DNA of 64,000 nt, from positions 186,001 through 250,000 of the forward strand of contig CBDAMQ010000027.1 of assembly GCA_965197275.1 (NCBI GenBank), given 5' to 3'. Shown piece by piece: positions 8,413 through 19,134 of the stretch (its first letter is position 1; each line of letters begins with the position of its first letter). Source of the stretch: DASCOT01 sp965197275 (GTDB taxonomy: Bacteria; Acidobacteriota; UBA890; WLXD01). Below the pieces are notes generated by a model that had not been told where the DNA came from, did not search any database, and saw only the letters and a list, made by a program, of their open reading frames with translations. A program made the translations under genes and the position numbers.

Positions 8413-9261
8413 TCAGTGCCAGGTCACTTCCATGGCGAAGAAGTGATCAAACACCTGTCGGTTCGGGTGGTTGGCGTCGTTGCGCTCTGGACTCCGGATG
8501 AAGAAATCGATCTGCTGGAGGGCCGGGTTCACTGCCCCGGCTTCCGCCCTTGGATCGTCCCGGGAGTAGGAAGTGCGCAGCGTTTCGCGGTCGCGCATGC
8601 CCTGCGTGACCATGAAGTGGATCTGGTAATCCTCGTACAGCGGCTCTCCGTTCAGGGTCGCTGACCCCGTTCCCCAGCCCGCCACGTAGAGCAGGCTCTT
8701 GGGCCAGTTTGCGTCGCCGCACCCGGCGTTGCCGTGCTCGAACAGGTAGGCGGCGATGCCGCCATCCTGGCAGGGCGAGAACTCTTGGAATCGCTCGAGA
8801 TCGATCACGTACGGGCCTTCCGGCAACTCCAGCTCGGCCCGGAACGAGCCGGTGTTGGCGATCTCGTTCACGTCAATCGAGACAGTTCCTCCCACCGGAC
8901 GCACCGTGCCGCCGTCGTCGCCCATGTGGTCCCAGGGCGCCTCGTCCGACAGGGTGCCGACCTGATGGACACGGCCCCCGGAAAGGATGAAGCGACCGTC
9001 GTAGAGGTCGTGCTGCTCGGGTGCGAACATCCCCATCTCGGTGCCTGGCTGCTGCCGAGGGCCTCGTTCTGCCTCGGCGGGCGCGGGCGGCGGGGCCGGC
9101 GGCGGTGCGCAGTACGCGCAAGCCACCAGCAGGCCGGTCAGCAACGCGACAGGTCGCGTGGCGCGGCCGCCGGCGACCGAATGCAATGTCCGGGAGCGAT
9201 CTGTCTTGGTGCCGGGCGCAGGTTGTGGCGCCGGGACGGGACACGATTCGGGGCTAGTCAT
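8413..9261 (-). CDS. Putative lipoprotein, unknown function
   Basis: A 282-residue protein. The hydrophobic segment PVALLTGLLVACAYC around residues 37-51 followed by proline-rich APPPAPPPAPAE suggests a lipoprotein or anchored linker, in which case the first ~27 residues are unusual and translation may begin downstream. The body contains FELEP-like beta segments (SFRAELELPEGPYVIDLERF, QIHFMVTQGMRDRETL) but no recognised motif. It overlaps the ankyrin gene by 8 bp and is followed by the jellyroll protein, so it belongs to the same transcription unit. I do not recognise the family. Confidence 0.6.
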   Translation of the reverse strand: MTSPESCPVPAPQPAPGTKTDRSRTLHSVAGGRATRPVALLTGLLVACAYCAPPPAPPPAPAEAERGPRQQPGTEMGMFAPEQHDLYDGRFILSGGRVHQVGTLSDEAPWDHMGDDGGTVRPVGGTVSIDVNEIANTGSFRAELELPEGPYVIDLERFQEFSPCQDGGIAAYLFEHGNAGCGDANWPKSLLYVAGWGTGSATLNGEPLYEDYQIHFMVTQGMRDRETLRTSYSRDDPRAEAGAVNPALQQIDFFIRSPERNDANHPNRQVFDHFFAMEVTWH

Positions 9262-10894
9262 TTAGAAGCTCCACGATGTCCTGGTGTCCGGCGCGCGTCG
9301 CTTGCGCCGCCGGTTGTGCCCAGATATGCCTGTCCGGTGAGGTGGAATCGGCACCATTCTCCAATAGCAGCGTCACCATGTCCGCCATGCCGCAGCGCGC
9401 CGCAGTTGCCAGCGGTGTGCCGCCTTGCAACAGCTCGATGCCGTCGGTCGGCGCACCGTTCTCCAGAGCGAACCTGGCAATGTCGACGTTCCCGAACCGG
9501 GCGCAGTAGTGCAGCACCGTGGCGCCGCGCCAGTCACCCCGGTGGAGGTCGAAACCGTGCTCGATCAGTCGTTCGAGCGTCTGCTGTGTCGCCACGAACG
9601 CTGGCGCCCCGGGTCTGAAGATCCAGCCGTCGAGTAGCGCCGGCACGTCCGGTGCGCATGCGATCAGCAGATCGAGAAGCTCGAGATCGTCCTTCTCGAG
9701 CACGTCGGTCCATAGGGTTTCCCGGTCATCGAAGCGGAGGCCGGACTGCAGCGCTTCGCGTAGCTCATCGGCAGACATTTGCCAGCTTGCCAGCTCGGCG
9801 CCGTGTTCGCGCAGCAACGCATGCATCTCGCCGTGATCGTCGGGATGTCTGCAAGCGGCGATGTACAGACAGTTGCCCGACGAATCGACGGCGGCGTTCG
9901 GGTCGGCACCGGCGTGCAGCAGCATGCGCGCCTGCTGCAAGTTGTTCTGTGCCGCGGCCTGGTAGAGAGCGCGACCGCGTGGCGCCTCACTCTCCGGCAT
10001 GTTGGGATCGGCGCCCAGTGATAGCAGCAGCTCGGTCATCTCGAGCTTGCCGCCGAGTGAGGCGTAGTAGAGCGGGCTGTGGCGCGCACGGTCGACGCTG
10101 GTCGCGGCGTCGGGTCGGCGCTCCAGCAAGCCGCTCACGAGGCCCGCATCGCCGGCGAGGATCGCCAGCCCGAGGGGCCGCCTCGCGCCAGCGTCGAGTA
10201 GCGCTTGGATCATCTTTTGCGGCGACAGCCTGCGCTCCTCCGGAACATCGCACCACCAGCGGAAATCGTAGTCGCCGTGCAGCGCCAGCATCACCGGAGA
10301 CTTGCCGTCGGCTCGCTCGGCGTCGATATCGGCGCCGCGGGCTACCAGCATGCTGATCAGATCCGGCTGGTGCGTTAGCGCGGCCCAGTGCATCACGGTA
10401 TTTCCGGAACCATCGCTGCGATGCAGTTGCGCGGGGCTGTCATCCAGAGATTCCTTGATCCGGTCTGCGTCATACGAGCGGATCGCGTCCGCGATTGCCG
10501 CGAACTCTGCGGAGTAACCGAAGCGCTCGGACATCTCCGCGCGCAACAACTCGCCCATCTCCGTCAGACCGCGGAGCTCGGCAATCTCGAGCAGATCTCT
10601 CCATTCGCCGCCTCCGAAGCAGCTGGTCGTGGGGTTGCCATGTTCGAGCAGCAAGCGCACGACCGACGTGTGGCCCTCGCGCACCGCGAAGTGGATCGGA
10701 GTCTCGTACCAGTACTGCACGTTCGCCAGGTTGGCGTCGTCTTCGAGCAGGGATCTGACGAGCGCGTCGTCGCCATCAACGCAGGCGCAGACCATGCGCC
10801 ACCCGGCGTTGCCATCGACAGTCGCAAGCCCCATGCCGGTGTACTGGGCCGTGCGCATCGCTAGCGGCTGCGACATCGACGCCGAACGCGTCAC
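9254..10894 (-). CDS. Ankyrin-repeat protein
   Basis: A 546-residue cytoplasmic protein made almost entirely of ankyrin repeats. Clear examples are TPIHFAVREGHTSVVRLLLE (~62), MHWAALTHQPDLISMLVARG (~165), PLYYASLGGKLEMTELLLSL (~270), TVLHYCARFGNVDIARFALE (~455) and PLATAARCGMADMVTLLLEN (~494). There is no signal peptide or catalytic domain. Ankyrin proteins bind other proteins; the partner is unknown. It overlaps the next gene by 8 bp and lies 9 bp after the end of a serine-hydrolase gene on the same strand, so it is part of the long minus-strand run. Confidence 0.88.
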   Translation of the reverse strand: MTRSASMSQPLAMRTAQYTGMGLATVDGNAGWRMVCACVDGDDALVRSLLEDDANLANVQYWYETPIHFAVREGHTSVVRLLLEHGNPTTSCFGGGEWRDLLEIAELRGLTEMGELLRAEMSERFGYSAEFAAIADAIRSYDADRIKESLDDSPAQLHRSDGSGNTVMHWAALTHQPDLISMLVARGADIDAERADGKSPVMLALHGDYDFRWWCDVPEERRLSPQKMIQALLDAGARRPLGLAILAGDAGLVSGLLERRPDAATSVDRARHSPLYYASLGGKLEMTELLLSLGADPNMPESEAPRGRALYQAAAQNNLQQARMLLHAGADPNAAVDSSGNCLYIAACRHPDDHGEMHALLREHGAELASWQMSADELREALQSGLRFDDRETLWTDVLEKDDLELLDLLIACAPDVPALLDGWIFRPGAPAFVATQQTLERLIEHGFDLHRGDWRGATVLHYCARFGNVDIARFALENGAPTDGIELLQGGTPLATAARCGMADMVTLLLENGADSTSPDRHIWAQPAAQATRAGHQDIVELLND

Positions 10895-10903
10895 GTGCGC
10901 CTC

Positions 10904-12097
10904 TCAGTGCAGGACATTGGCGGTCTCCGAGTTTTCGACGACGATTCGTGCGAGCGCCCGGGCGTGGGCGTCGACGCGCGATTGATCGGTGTTGATTTGC
11001 ATGGCTACGGCGATCCCGTGTTCCGGGTAGTACGAGAGGATGGAGTTGTAACCGGGGAAGAAGCCGCCGTGACCGTATCGTTTGCCGACCTCGTCGCTGT
11101 TGATCCGTACGCCGAGCGCGTAGACGTCGCCAGGATCTTCGAAGGCGCCGATGGCCGCAGAGCCGAGGAGCTCGTCGACATACGGAAAATCGAAGGCCGA
11201 ACCCTCGTAGAGTGCCTTACCCCAGCGCACGAGATCCTGCGGGTTGTTGTACAGGCCCCCTCCGGTCCACTCCAGCGCCGGATTGAACACCATCGCACCG
11301 TCGGCGACGACCCTCTCGGCGACACCGAACAGCTGGGCGCCGGCCACCGCGTATCCCTGCGCCAGATCGGGTACTCTCCGGCGATCCTGGGGGAGCGTGA
11401 AGCCGAGGTTCAAGGGCTCGAGCACGCGGCGGCGCAGCTCCTCGTAGTAGGCCGATTCAGCGGCGGCGTCCATCACCATGCCGGCGAGGATGTAGCCCGT
11501 GTCGGTGTAGCTGTAGCCCGTTCCGGCGGCGAAAAGCGGCTCGCGATCGAGGGCGAACTCGAGCAGCTCACGCGGCGTGAGCGTCGCATCCGGGTCGTCG
11601 CTCTGTACGAGCGCCGCGGCCGCCTCGCCGAACTCCGGAACGTCAAAGGCGTGATCCACCATGCCGCTGCTGTGGTTGAGCAGGATCCGCAGCGTGATGT
11701 CGGCGGCGTTGGGCAGGCGCGGGAACCAGTCCTGCGCGCCAACGACGTCCGAGATCGGCGCGTCAAGGTCGACGATACCCTCGTGCGCCAGGCTCAGGGC
11801 GACGGCAGCGACGTACGTCTTGCCGATGCTTCCCGATGGCATGCGCATGTCCGACCGCATCTCCACCTGTTGCTCGACGTCGGAGTATCCGGTGGCAAAG
11901 CCGTGTAGCTCGCCATCGGCCAGCACGTAGGCGACAGTGGCCCCGGGGAACACCTCGTCGGTTGCTTGGGCCTGTTCCCAAAGGGAATCCAGCTGACGCT
12001 GGAAGCGCTCGGCAAGTGCGTCGTCGGTGGTGGATAGCTCGGCCGCCGGGGCGCACGAAGTGATGACCAGAACGGCCAGCAATACCAGTCGGTTCAA
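10904..12097 (-). CDS. Serine hydrolase (beta-lactamase family), lipoprotein
   Basis: A 397-residue serine hydrolase. The lipoprotein signal is LVLLAVLVITSCAPAAE (Cys ~15). The catalytic SxxK is SIGK in MPSGSIGKTYVAAVA, the Tyr region is GYSYTDTGYILAG, and HGGFFPGYNSILSYYPEHG is the third motif. The frame is open well upstream, but the signal peptide starts at the TTG at 12097, which overlaps the TGA of the GNAT gene (TTGA); I take this as the true start by analogy with the other four-base overlaps here. It is probably a periplasmic esterase or D-peptidase. Confidence 0.85.
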   Translation of the reverse strand: MNRLVLLAVLVITSCAPAAELSTTDDALAERFQRQLDSLWEQAQATDEVFPGATVAYVLADGELHGFATGYSDVEQQVEMRSDMRMPSGSIGKTYVAAVALSLAHEGIVDLDAPISDVVGAQDWFPRLPNAADITLRILLNHSSGMVDHAFDVPEFGEAAAALVQSDDPDATLTPRELLEFALDREPLFAAGTGYSYTDTGYILAGMVMDAAAESAYYEELRRRVLEPLNLGFTLPQDRRRVPDLAQGYAVAGAQLFGVAERVVADGAMVFNPALEWTGGGLYNNPQDLVRWGKALYEGSAFDFPYVDELLGSAAIGAFEDPGDVYALGVRINSDEVGKRYGHGGFFPGYNSILSYYPEHGIAVAMQINTDQSRVDAHARALARIVVENSETANVLH

Positions 12098-12597
12098 GTC
12101 CCTGCAACCTCGCTGCGGCGCTCGAGTAGCAGTACATCGCGCCACTGATCGTTGTGCCGTGCCAGCATGCGTCGGACGCCCACTTGCCGGAATCCACACG
12201 CTGCATGCAGACGTAGGCTGGCCGTGTTCTCCGGAAAGATGCTCGCTTGCACGGTCCAGACGCCGGCGCGCTCGGAAGCTTCGACGAGCGCCTGAAGCAG
12301 CGTCAACCCGATACCTCGCCCGCGGATGTCGGCGCCGACGTAGACGCTCACCTCGGCGACGCCGCGGTACACCTGCCGCGCGGAGACGGGGCTCAACGCC
12401 GCCCATCCGATGACGCCGTCAGCAGCGCGCGCCACCAGCCGGCAATCTTGTCGGTGAGCCCTGTCCCAGTCACCTTCGGTCGGAGCCTTGGTCTCGAACG
12501 TCGCATCCCCGGCTACGAGGCCCTGGCAGTAGATCTCACGCACGTCATCCCAATCGGACGGCGACATCGCCTCGATCGTCACCGCTGCTTCGATCAT
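12094..12597 (-). CDS. GNAT N-acetyltransferase (phosphinothricin/methionine-sulfone acetyltransferase-like)
   Basis: A 167-residue GNAT protein of the Pat/YncA subgroup. The N-terminal MSPSDWDDVREIYCQGL and DWDRAHRQDCRLVAR segments, the motif A pyrophosphate loop VYVGADIRGRGIGLTLLQAL (Q/R-x-x-G-x-G/A) and the late SLRLHAACGFRQVGVR are typical. It transfers acetyl from acetyl-CoA to a small amine. It is co-translated with the downstream serine hydrolase and lies 5 bp after the DUF2834 gene. Confidence 0.87.
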   Translation of the reverse strand: MIEAAVTIEAMSPSDWDDVREIYCQGLVAGDATFETKAPTEGDWDRAHRQDCRLVARAADGVIGWAALSPVSARQVYRGVAEVSVYVGADIRGRGIGLTLLQALVEASERAGVWTVQASIFPENTASLRLHAACGFRQVGVRRMLARHNDQWRDVLLLERRSEVAGT

Positions 12598-12602
12598 GGC
12601 CT

Positions 12603-12917
12603 TCAGGCCGATTCGGTCTTCCGCTCCCTCAGATACAGATAGCCGGGGAGCGCGCAGGAGAGTCCGATCAACAAGTTGACGACGATGTACGGAATCGGGT
12701 TCGGGCCCTTGCCGCGTTGCTGCTGCTTGAACATGAACACCCAGAACACTGCCGACGTGATGATCAGATCGGCAGAGAATCCGCCAGCGGCGCCATTGGC
12801 GAAGAGCGCCGCGATGAAGTCAAGCAGGGAAGTGCCCTGGGTCGAGAAGAACTCGAAGAAGAAGACGTACGGAATCACTGCGCCGGCGATGGCCAGTGCC
12901 AGATACAAATTTCTCAT
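12603..12917 (-). CDS. DUF2834 membrane protein
   Basis: A 104-residue protein with three membrane helices (about residues 3-22, 43-63 and 78-95). Sequence such as SADLIITSAVFWVFMFKQ and YIVVNLLIGLSCALPGYLYL is characteristic of DUF2834. These are small inner-membrane proteins of unknown function. It lies 5 bp upstream of the GNAT gene and is likely co-transcribed with it. Confidence 0.8.
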   Translation of the reverse strand: MRNLYLALAIAGAVIPYVFFFEFFSTQGTSLLDFIAALFANGAAGGFSADLIITSAVFWVFMFKQQQRGKGPNPIPYIVVNLLIGLSCALPGYLYLRERKTESA

Positions 12918-12952
12918 CTCAGTCTCCAGGGGAATCCTGCTGGCGGTTCACC

Positions 12953-13429
12953 TCAGAACGTCGCACAAACACGGGCCTCCTCCCATAGAACGGCACGGTG
13001 ATTGAAGCGCTCCTTGATCTCGACGATAACGGCGTCGACCGCGACGATGAACGCGGCGCGGTCCGACAGCGGGTGCAATATGACGATCATACGGCCGGCG
13101 CTGGTGCCGGGTCGTCCGTCGGCCCGCTCCCACCAGCCGGTTGTTTCGAGCACCGACGCGCCGCCCGGGAAGTGCCGGATGAGCACCTCGTTGACGAGCT
13201 GCTCCCAGCGCTCGTCGTCGGCATCCGTTGTATTGCGTCCGCTCATGTAAAGAGCCGCGCGCAGGTAAGGCTCGAGCGGCTCCGGGCAGGTCCACGGCGG
13301 GGTGTCGGCCGGTACGGAGCGCTGGGTGCTGGCGCAGGCCGCCAGTACCGGGGCCAGCGTCAGCATCACGGCCAGGCAGATTGGACCGGACGCTGTCGCT
13401 GCGCGCTCGCGTGCCGGCCTGTGCATCAC
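12953..13429 (-). CDS. DUF3574-like lipoprotein
   Basis: A 158-residue protein with a signal peptide and lipobox-like LTLAPVLAACAST (Cys ~32). The mature part (LYMSGRN, ERWEQLVNEVLIRHFPGGAS, VLETTGWWE, MIVILHPLSDRAAF, VEIKERFNHRAVLWEE) follows the DUF3574 pattern: a small ferredoxin-like fold of unknown function in the envelope. It is the first of a run with DUF2834 and GNAT on the same strand, with a 35-bp gap. Confidence 0.72.
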   Translation of the reverse strand: MMHRPARERAATASGPICLAVMLTLAPVLAACASTQRSVPADTPPWTCPEPLEPYLRAALYMSGRNTTDADDERWEQLVNEVLIRHFPGGASVLETTGWWERADGRPGTSAGRMIVILHPLSDRAAFIVAVDAVIVEIKERFNHRAVLWEEARVCATF

Positions 13430-13464
13430 CGCACTACTCCTTCACGTCCGAGGCTATTGAAGCG

Positions 13465-15162
13465 TCATGCGTGCCATCGAGTCTCGCCGCCGACCACGGT
13501 GCGCACGACCGGGATCTCCTTTATGCCGTCTGCGTCGACTTCGTGCGGGTCGGTGCCCAGGATCACGAAATCGGCCAGCTTGCCGGCGGTGATCGAGCCC
13601 TTGGTGCCCTCCTCGAACGACGCGTAGGCACCGTGCATGGTGCAGATCTTCAATGCCTGGTCAACGGTGATTCGCTGGCTCGGTCCCCACACCCGGCCGT
13701 CAAAATCCTTGCGTGTAACCATGCTCTGGATGGCCATGAGCGGCTCGAACGGTCCGGGAGTCCAGTCGGAGGCCGGCGCTACCGGGATGTCGTACTCCAG
13801 GAACGACCGATGGGCGAACATCCACTCCATCTTGTCCTGCCCGTATTCCACCCACTTGTGGCCGTGGAAGTGGGCGTAGGTGTAGAACGGGGCCGGGATG
13901 ACACCGCCGTCCCTGATGCGCCCCAGGAGATCCGGATTCACCAGTGAGCAGTGCTCGATGCGATGGCGCGCATCGTCGCGCGGCCACAGCCCCTGAACTC
14001 GCTCATAGGCTTGCAGCACCATGTCGATGGTGACGTCGCCGTTGGCGTGAATCGCCAGCTGCCACCCGCCGCGGTGGGCGTCCTCGACCGCCGCGTGGAT
14101 CTCCTCTTGCGACATCGTGAGGATGCCGTAGTCGTTCGGGCGCCCCTCGAACGGGGTGCTCATACGCATCGTGCGCTCCGATGCCGAACCGTCGGCCATG
14201 TACTTCACCGGTCCGACCCGCACCCATTCGTTGCCCATGCCGGTGCGAATCCCGCTGGCGCGGAAGGCCGGGTAGGCGCCGGCATTGGGGAACAGGTTGG
14301 CGCGGAACCCGAGCTCGCCGGCAGCGTGAGCATCCTGGAAAGCGGTGAAGTCGACCGCCGTGGTCCCCGCCGCATGTACCGAGGTCAAGCCGGTGGCGTT
14401 CATCAGCTCGGAGATCAGCTTCACCGCAGCCTGCCGCTGCTCGCGGCTCGAGGGGTCGGGAAGCAGGGCCTGGAACGGGCCGAGGGCGAGCTCGGCGAGC
14501 CTGCCGGTGAGCTCGCCACCTTCGCGGTAAATGGTGCCGCCACGTGGGTCCGGTGTGTCGATGGTGATGCCGGCCGCCTGGAATGCCGCGCTGTTGACCA
14601 CCGCCGTGTGCCCGCCACGGTGGCCGACGTACACCGGATGCTCCGGCACTGCCTCGTCGAGGTCGCGGCGATCCAGCGGCCGCCCTTCGCTGAGCTTGGT
14701 GTCGTCGTACATGAAGCCGACGACCCACTCGCCGGGGTCTGTCTCCCGGGCTCGTTCGGAGAGAGCATCTTGAATGCGCTGAATGCTGCCGAGGTTGGTA
14801 TCGACGCTGATCAGTGCGGAGAGTCCTCCCCACAGAGGATGCGAGTGCGCGTCGATGAATCCCGGAGTAACGCACATGCCGGATGCGTCGATCACCTCCG
14901 TTCCGGACCCGACGAGGTTCGACACGTCATTGGAGCCGCCGACGGCGATGAAGCGATCCCGGTGAACAGCGAACGCCTCCGCCACGGGTTGTCGAACGTC
15001 GCTCGTGAGCACGCGCGCGTTGGTCACCACGAGATCCGCCGCGCTGCTCTGCGGGGCGGGGGTGGCGTCGAGTCTGCCGGTACCGGCGACGGCTGCGGTT
15101 CCGACGCCCGCCGTTGCGGCGACACCCAGTCCGAGGAATTCAGCGCGAGTCATATCCGGCAT
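13465..15162 (-). CDS. Amidohydrolase family 3 protein (YtcJ-like), exported
   Basis: A 565-residue metal-dependent hydrolase. A weak Tat/Sec signal (RAEFLGLGVAATAGVGTAA) is followed by the amidohydrolase_3 framework: the metal motif FIDAHSHPLWGG (~96), LAIHANGDVTIDMVLQAYER, HRIEHCSLVNPDLLGRI, PVAPASDWTPGPFEPLMAIQ and the C-terminal GKLADFVILGTDPHEVD. Relatives hydrolyse formamides and cyclic amides; this substrate is unknown. Two ATG codons lie close together (15162, and 9 bp downstream). It stands alone, divergent from ettA. Confidence 0.88.
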   Translation of the reverse strand: MPDMTRAEFLGLGVAATAGVGTAAVAGTGRLDATPAPQSSAADLVVTNARVLTSDVRQPVAEAFAVHRDRFIAVGGSNDVSNLVGSGTEVIDASGMCVTPGFIDAHSHPLWGGLSALISVDTNLGSIQRIQDALSERARETDPGEWVVGFMYDDTKLSEGRPLDRRDLDEAVPEHPVYVGHRGGHTAVVNSAAFQAAGITIDTPDPRGGTIYREGGELTGRLAELALGPFQALLPDPSSREQRQAAVKLISELMNATGLTSVHAAGTTAVDFTAFQDAHAAGELGFRANLFPNAGAYPAFRASGIRTGMGNEWVRVGPVKYMADGSASERTMRMSTPFEGRPNDYGILTMSQEEIHAAVEDAHRGGWQLAIHANGDVTIDMVLQAYERVQGLWPRDDARHRIEHCSLVNPDLLGRIRDGGVIPAPFYTYAHFHGHKWVEYGQDKMEWMFAHRSFLEYDIPVAPASDWTPGPFEPLMAIQSMVTRKDFDGRVWGPSQRITVDQALKICTMHGAYASFEEGTKGSITAGKLADFVILGTDPHEVDADGIKEIPVVRTVVGGETRWHA

Positions 15163-15316
15163 ACAGACTCCTCAATCGGTTTCGGCGAACGACGGATTGC
15201 CGCACATATTAGGCTGCCCCAGCCTCTCCGTTTCCGGGAGGTCACGTCAACCGAGAGCGCAGCGGCGTAGGTAAGTTCCTGGATCAGGAATCCGCTGCAT
15301 TGCAGGGACGACGCTA

Positions 15317-16996
<1,680 letters not shown>

Positions 16997-17047
16997 GCGG
17001 GCGCCGAGATCGACTACGGGTCCAGAGGTCTCTCGGGGTAGGTAGGC

Positions 17048-17192
17048 GGCTGCCGCTGCGATGGGCATGCACCTGGCCAGGGTGGAGCGTCTGAGGTCGA
17101 TGGCTGGCGTCGGCAACGCGTCATCGCTTTTCATACGTTCAGCGCCGTGCCGGCGAGCCTGGCTGCGGTGCATGCCCATCGCAGCAGCAGCC
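17048..17192. repeat. 26-bp near-perfect inverted repeat in the ettA/aldehyde-dehydrogenase gap
   Basis: The arms at 17048-17073 and 17167-17192 are reverse complements with one mismatch (core GCGATGGGCATGCACC). They are separated by 93 bp. The spacer carries no credible gene. The element lies between the convergent ends of ettA and the aldehyde dehydrogenase. It could be a transcription-terminating or MITE-like structure; neither target-site duplication nor a U-tract is evident. Confidence 0.75.
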
Positions 17193-17241
17193 GCGCGATC
17201 GTCGGAGGACTCTGGCGACTCCCTCCGCTCTCCGCCCTTCG

Positions 17242-18657
17242 TTACGAACGGTGCACGATGACCATCTTGAGCTCGGTCATCTCCTCGATGGCGTACTTCG
17301 GACCTTCCTTGCCCAGGCCGCTGTCCTTGAGCCCACCGTACGGCATGTGGTCGGCGCGGAACTGGGTGCCGCCGTTGATGATGAGGTTGCCGGAGTCGAC
17401 CTCGAGCGCGAACTTCAACGCGTTGTCGAGGTTCTCGGTGAAGATTGCCGCCGACAGCCCGAACCGAGTGTCGTTGGCCAGCTGGATCGCCTCGTCGATA
17501 TCGGCCGCGGGTGTCACCCCGACCGCGGGGCCGAACAGCTCCTCGCGTGAGAAGCGCATATCCGGGGTGACGTCGGCCAGTATTGCCGGCTCCACTATCG
17601 CGCCGTCTCTGCTACCGCCGGTGAGCATGCGAGCTCCGGCACCGACCGCCTCCTCCATCCATTGGTTGACCCGTACCGCGTCAGACTCGCGCACCATCGG
17701 GCCGACATTGACCGAATCTCCCATCGGATCGCCGGTGGCCAGCGCCTCGATCCGGGGCACCAGGGCGTCGAGATAGTCGCCGTAGATCGACTGGTCGACG
17801 ATGACGCGCTGGGTCGAGATGCAGACTTGGCCGGCGTTGGAGTAGCCGCTGACAGCTGTGGCCGTCGCGACCTTGTCGAGGTCGGCGTCGGGCAGCACGA
17901 TGAGCGGCGAGTTGGAGCCCAACTCCATCGTCACCTTCTTCAGGCCCGCGGTACACATGATGTGCTCGCCGACCTCCTGGCTGCCGGTGAAGGTCACCTT
18001 GCGCACCGCCGGGTGCGACACGAGCGCGTCGCCGATGGCGCCGCCGGAGCCAGTGACGCACTGGATTGCCTCGGGCGGCAGCCCCGCGTCGAGCAGCGCC
18101 TCGGTCAGCTTGAGCGCCGACAGCGGCGTGTCGCTCGCCGGCTTGATCACCACAGCGTTGCCGGCGGCCAGCGCCGGGCCCACCTTGTGGGCCACCAGGT
18201 TGAGCGGGAAGTTGAACGGCGAGATCGCCACCACCACCCCGACGGGAACACGGACCGTGAACCCGAACTTCATTTCGTTGCCGGGCGCCGCATCCAGAGC
18301 GATGGTTTCGCCGGTCAGGCGCTTGGCCTCTTCGGCCGACAGGGTGATGGTCTGGAAGCAGCGGTCGGCTTCGAGCAATCCCTCGGCGAGGATCTTGCCC
18401 TCCTCGCGGGTGATGGTCTCGCCGAAGTCCTGGCGCCGCTCTTCGATAAGCTTGGCTGCCCGCATGAGGATTTCGTAACGCGCGTAAGCGCTGAGTGCGC
18501 GCATGGCGCGTGCGCCGCGCTTGGCGCTCTCCATCGCCCGGTTGACGTCATCGAGCGTGGCCGCCGGGACGGTGTCGAACGCCTCGCCGCTGAAGGGGTT
18601 GACGACGTCCATGGCGTCGCCGCCGGAGGTCCACTCGCCGTTCAGGTACATCTGCAT
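17242..18657 (-). CDS. Aldehyde dehydrogenase family protein (NAD(P)-dependent)
   Basis: A 471-residue aldehyde dehydrogenase. Seen in order: cofactor region VAISPFNFPLNLVAHKVGPA (~143), GNAVVIKPASDTPLSAL, FTGSQEVGEHI, the glutamate motif MELGSNSPLIV (~242), the catalytic Cys in NAGQVCISTQR (~276) and the late FGREELFGP-like MRFSREELFGPAVGVTP. It resembles succinate-semialdehyde/lactaldehyde-type enzymes (GAPN-like). The start is the ATG at 18657 (MQMYLNGEW), after an AGAGAGA ribosome site; the frame is open much further but that extension is not ALDH sequence. The GNAT gene ends 14 bp upstream. Confidence 0.92.
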   Translation of the reverse strand: MQMYLNGEWTSGGDAMDVVNPFSGEAFDTVPAATLDDVNRAMESAKRGARAMRALSAYARYEILMRAAKLIEERRQDFGETITREEGKILAEGLLEADRCFQTITLSAEEAKRLTGETIALDAAPGNEMKFGFTVRVPVGVVVAISPFNFPLNLVAHKVGPALAAGNAVVIKPASDTPLSALKLTEALLDAGLPPEAIQCVTGSGGAIGDALVSHPAVRKVTFTGSQEVGEHIMCTAGLKKVTMELGSNSPLIVLPDADLDKVATATAVSGYSNAGQVCISTQRVIVDQSIYGDYLDALVPRIEALATGDPMGDSVNVGPMVRESDAVRVNQWMEEAVGAGARMLTGGSRDGAIVEPAILADVTPDMRFSREELFGPAVGVTPAADIDEAIQLANDTRFGLSAAIFTENLDNALKFALEVDSGNLIINGGTQFRADHMPYGGLKDSGLGKEGPKYAIEEMTELKMVIVHRS

Positions 18658-18670
18658 GGTGGTTCTCTCT

Positions 18671-19093
18671 CTAGTCGGAGCGCTGGTTCGCGTCGGTTCC
18701 CAACTTGCGTCGGAAGCATACGATGCGAGCGACTTCCTCGAACCCGACTGCTTGGTGTAGCGACTCGCTGATGAGGTTGTCGATCTCGCAGTCGGAGGCG
18801 AGCTCGGTGAAGCCGTGGCCCCGGGCCCATTCTTCCGCGCTTCGAATGAGCTCCGCGGCCACGCGTTGACGGCGAGCATCCGGGTCCACCCAGATGCCCT
18901 CCAGGTAGGCGACCGGCGAGGTGGCACATCCCTCGGCGTACTTGCGAGAGCCGAGCTCGGCGAACCCGCCGAGGCGACGATTCCCGAGGTCGGCGACCAG
19001 TACATTGTCGTCGGTCGCTCCGGCGGCATCGGTGGCGGCGAGCAGCCGGTCCACCTCGGTCGCCGTCGAGTCCGGCCAGAAGGCCTGGCGCAT
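18671..19093 (-). CDS. GNAT acetyltransferase (aminoglycoside 6'-N-acetyltransferase-like)
   Basis: A 140-residue protein from the ATG at 19093, resembling AAC(6')-I-type GNATs: MRQAFWPDSTATEVDRLL, LGGFAELGSRKYAEGC, the acetyl-CoA loop YLEGIWVDPDARRQRVAAEL and HGFTELASDCEIDN with LHQAVGFEEV. The conserved N-terminus actually continues upstream in frame (LIRPALPSDRAELLR) to a CTG at 19138 that overlaps the TGA of the upstream gene (CTGA). The true start is therefore probably non-ATG and the protein about 15 residues longer. Drug resistance is not implied by family alone. Confidence 0.8.
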   Translation of the reverse strand: MRQAFWPDSTATEVDRLLAATDAAGATDDNVLVADLGNRRLGGFAELGSRKYAEGCATSPVAYLEGIWVDPDARRQRVAAELIRSAEEWARGHGFTELASDCEIDNLISESLHQAVGFEEVARIVCFRRKLGTDANQRSD

Positions 19094-19134
19094 GCGTAGC
19101 AGCTCGGCGCGATCGGACGGGAGCGCGGGGCGGA

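Noticed and set aside
13951..15270. Long antisense open frames (also 1113-2282, 17662-18771, 20888-22411, 24759-25418)
   Set aside because: They are mirror frames of well-supported genes in GC-rich DNA, have no family sequence and are rich in Arg/His/Val-type shadow composition.
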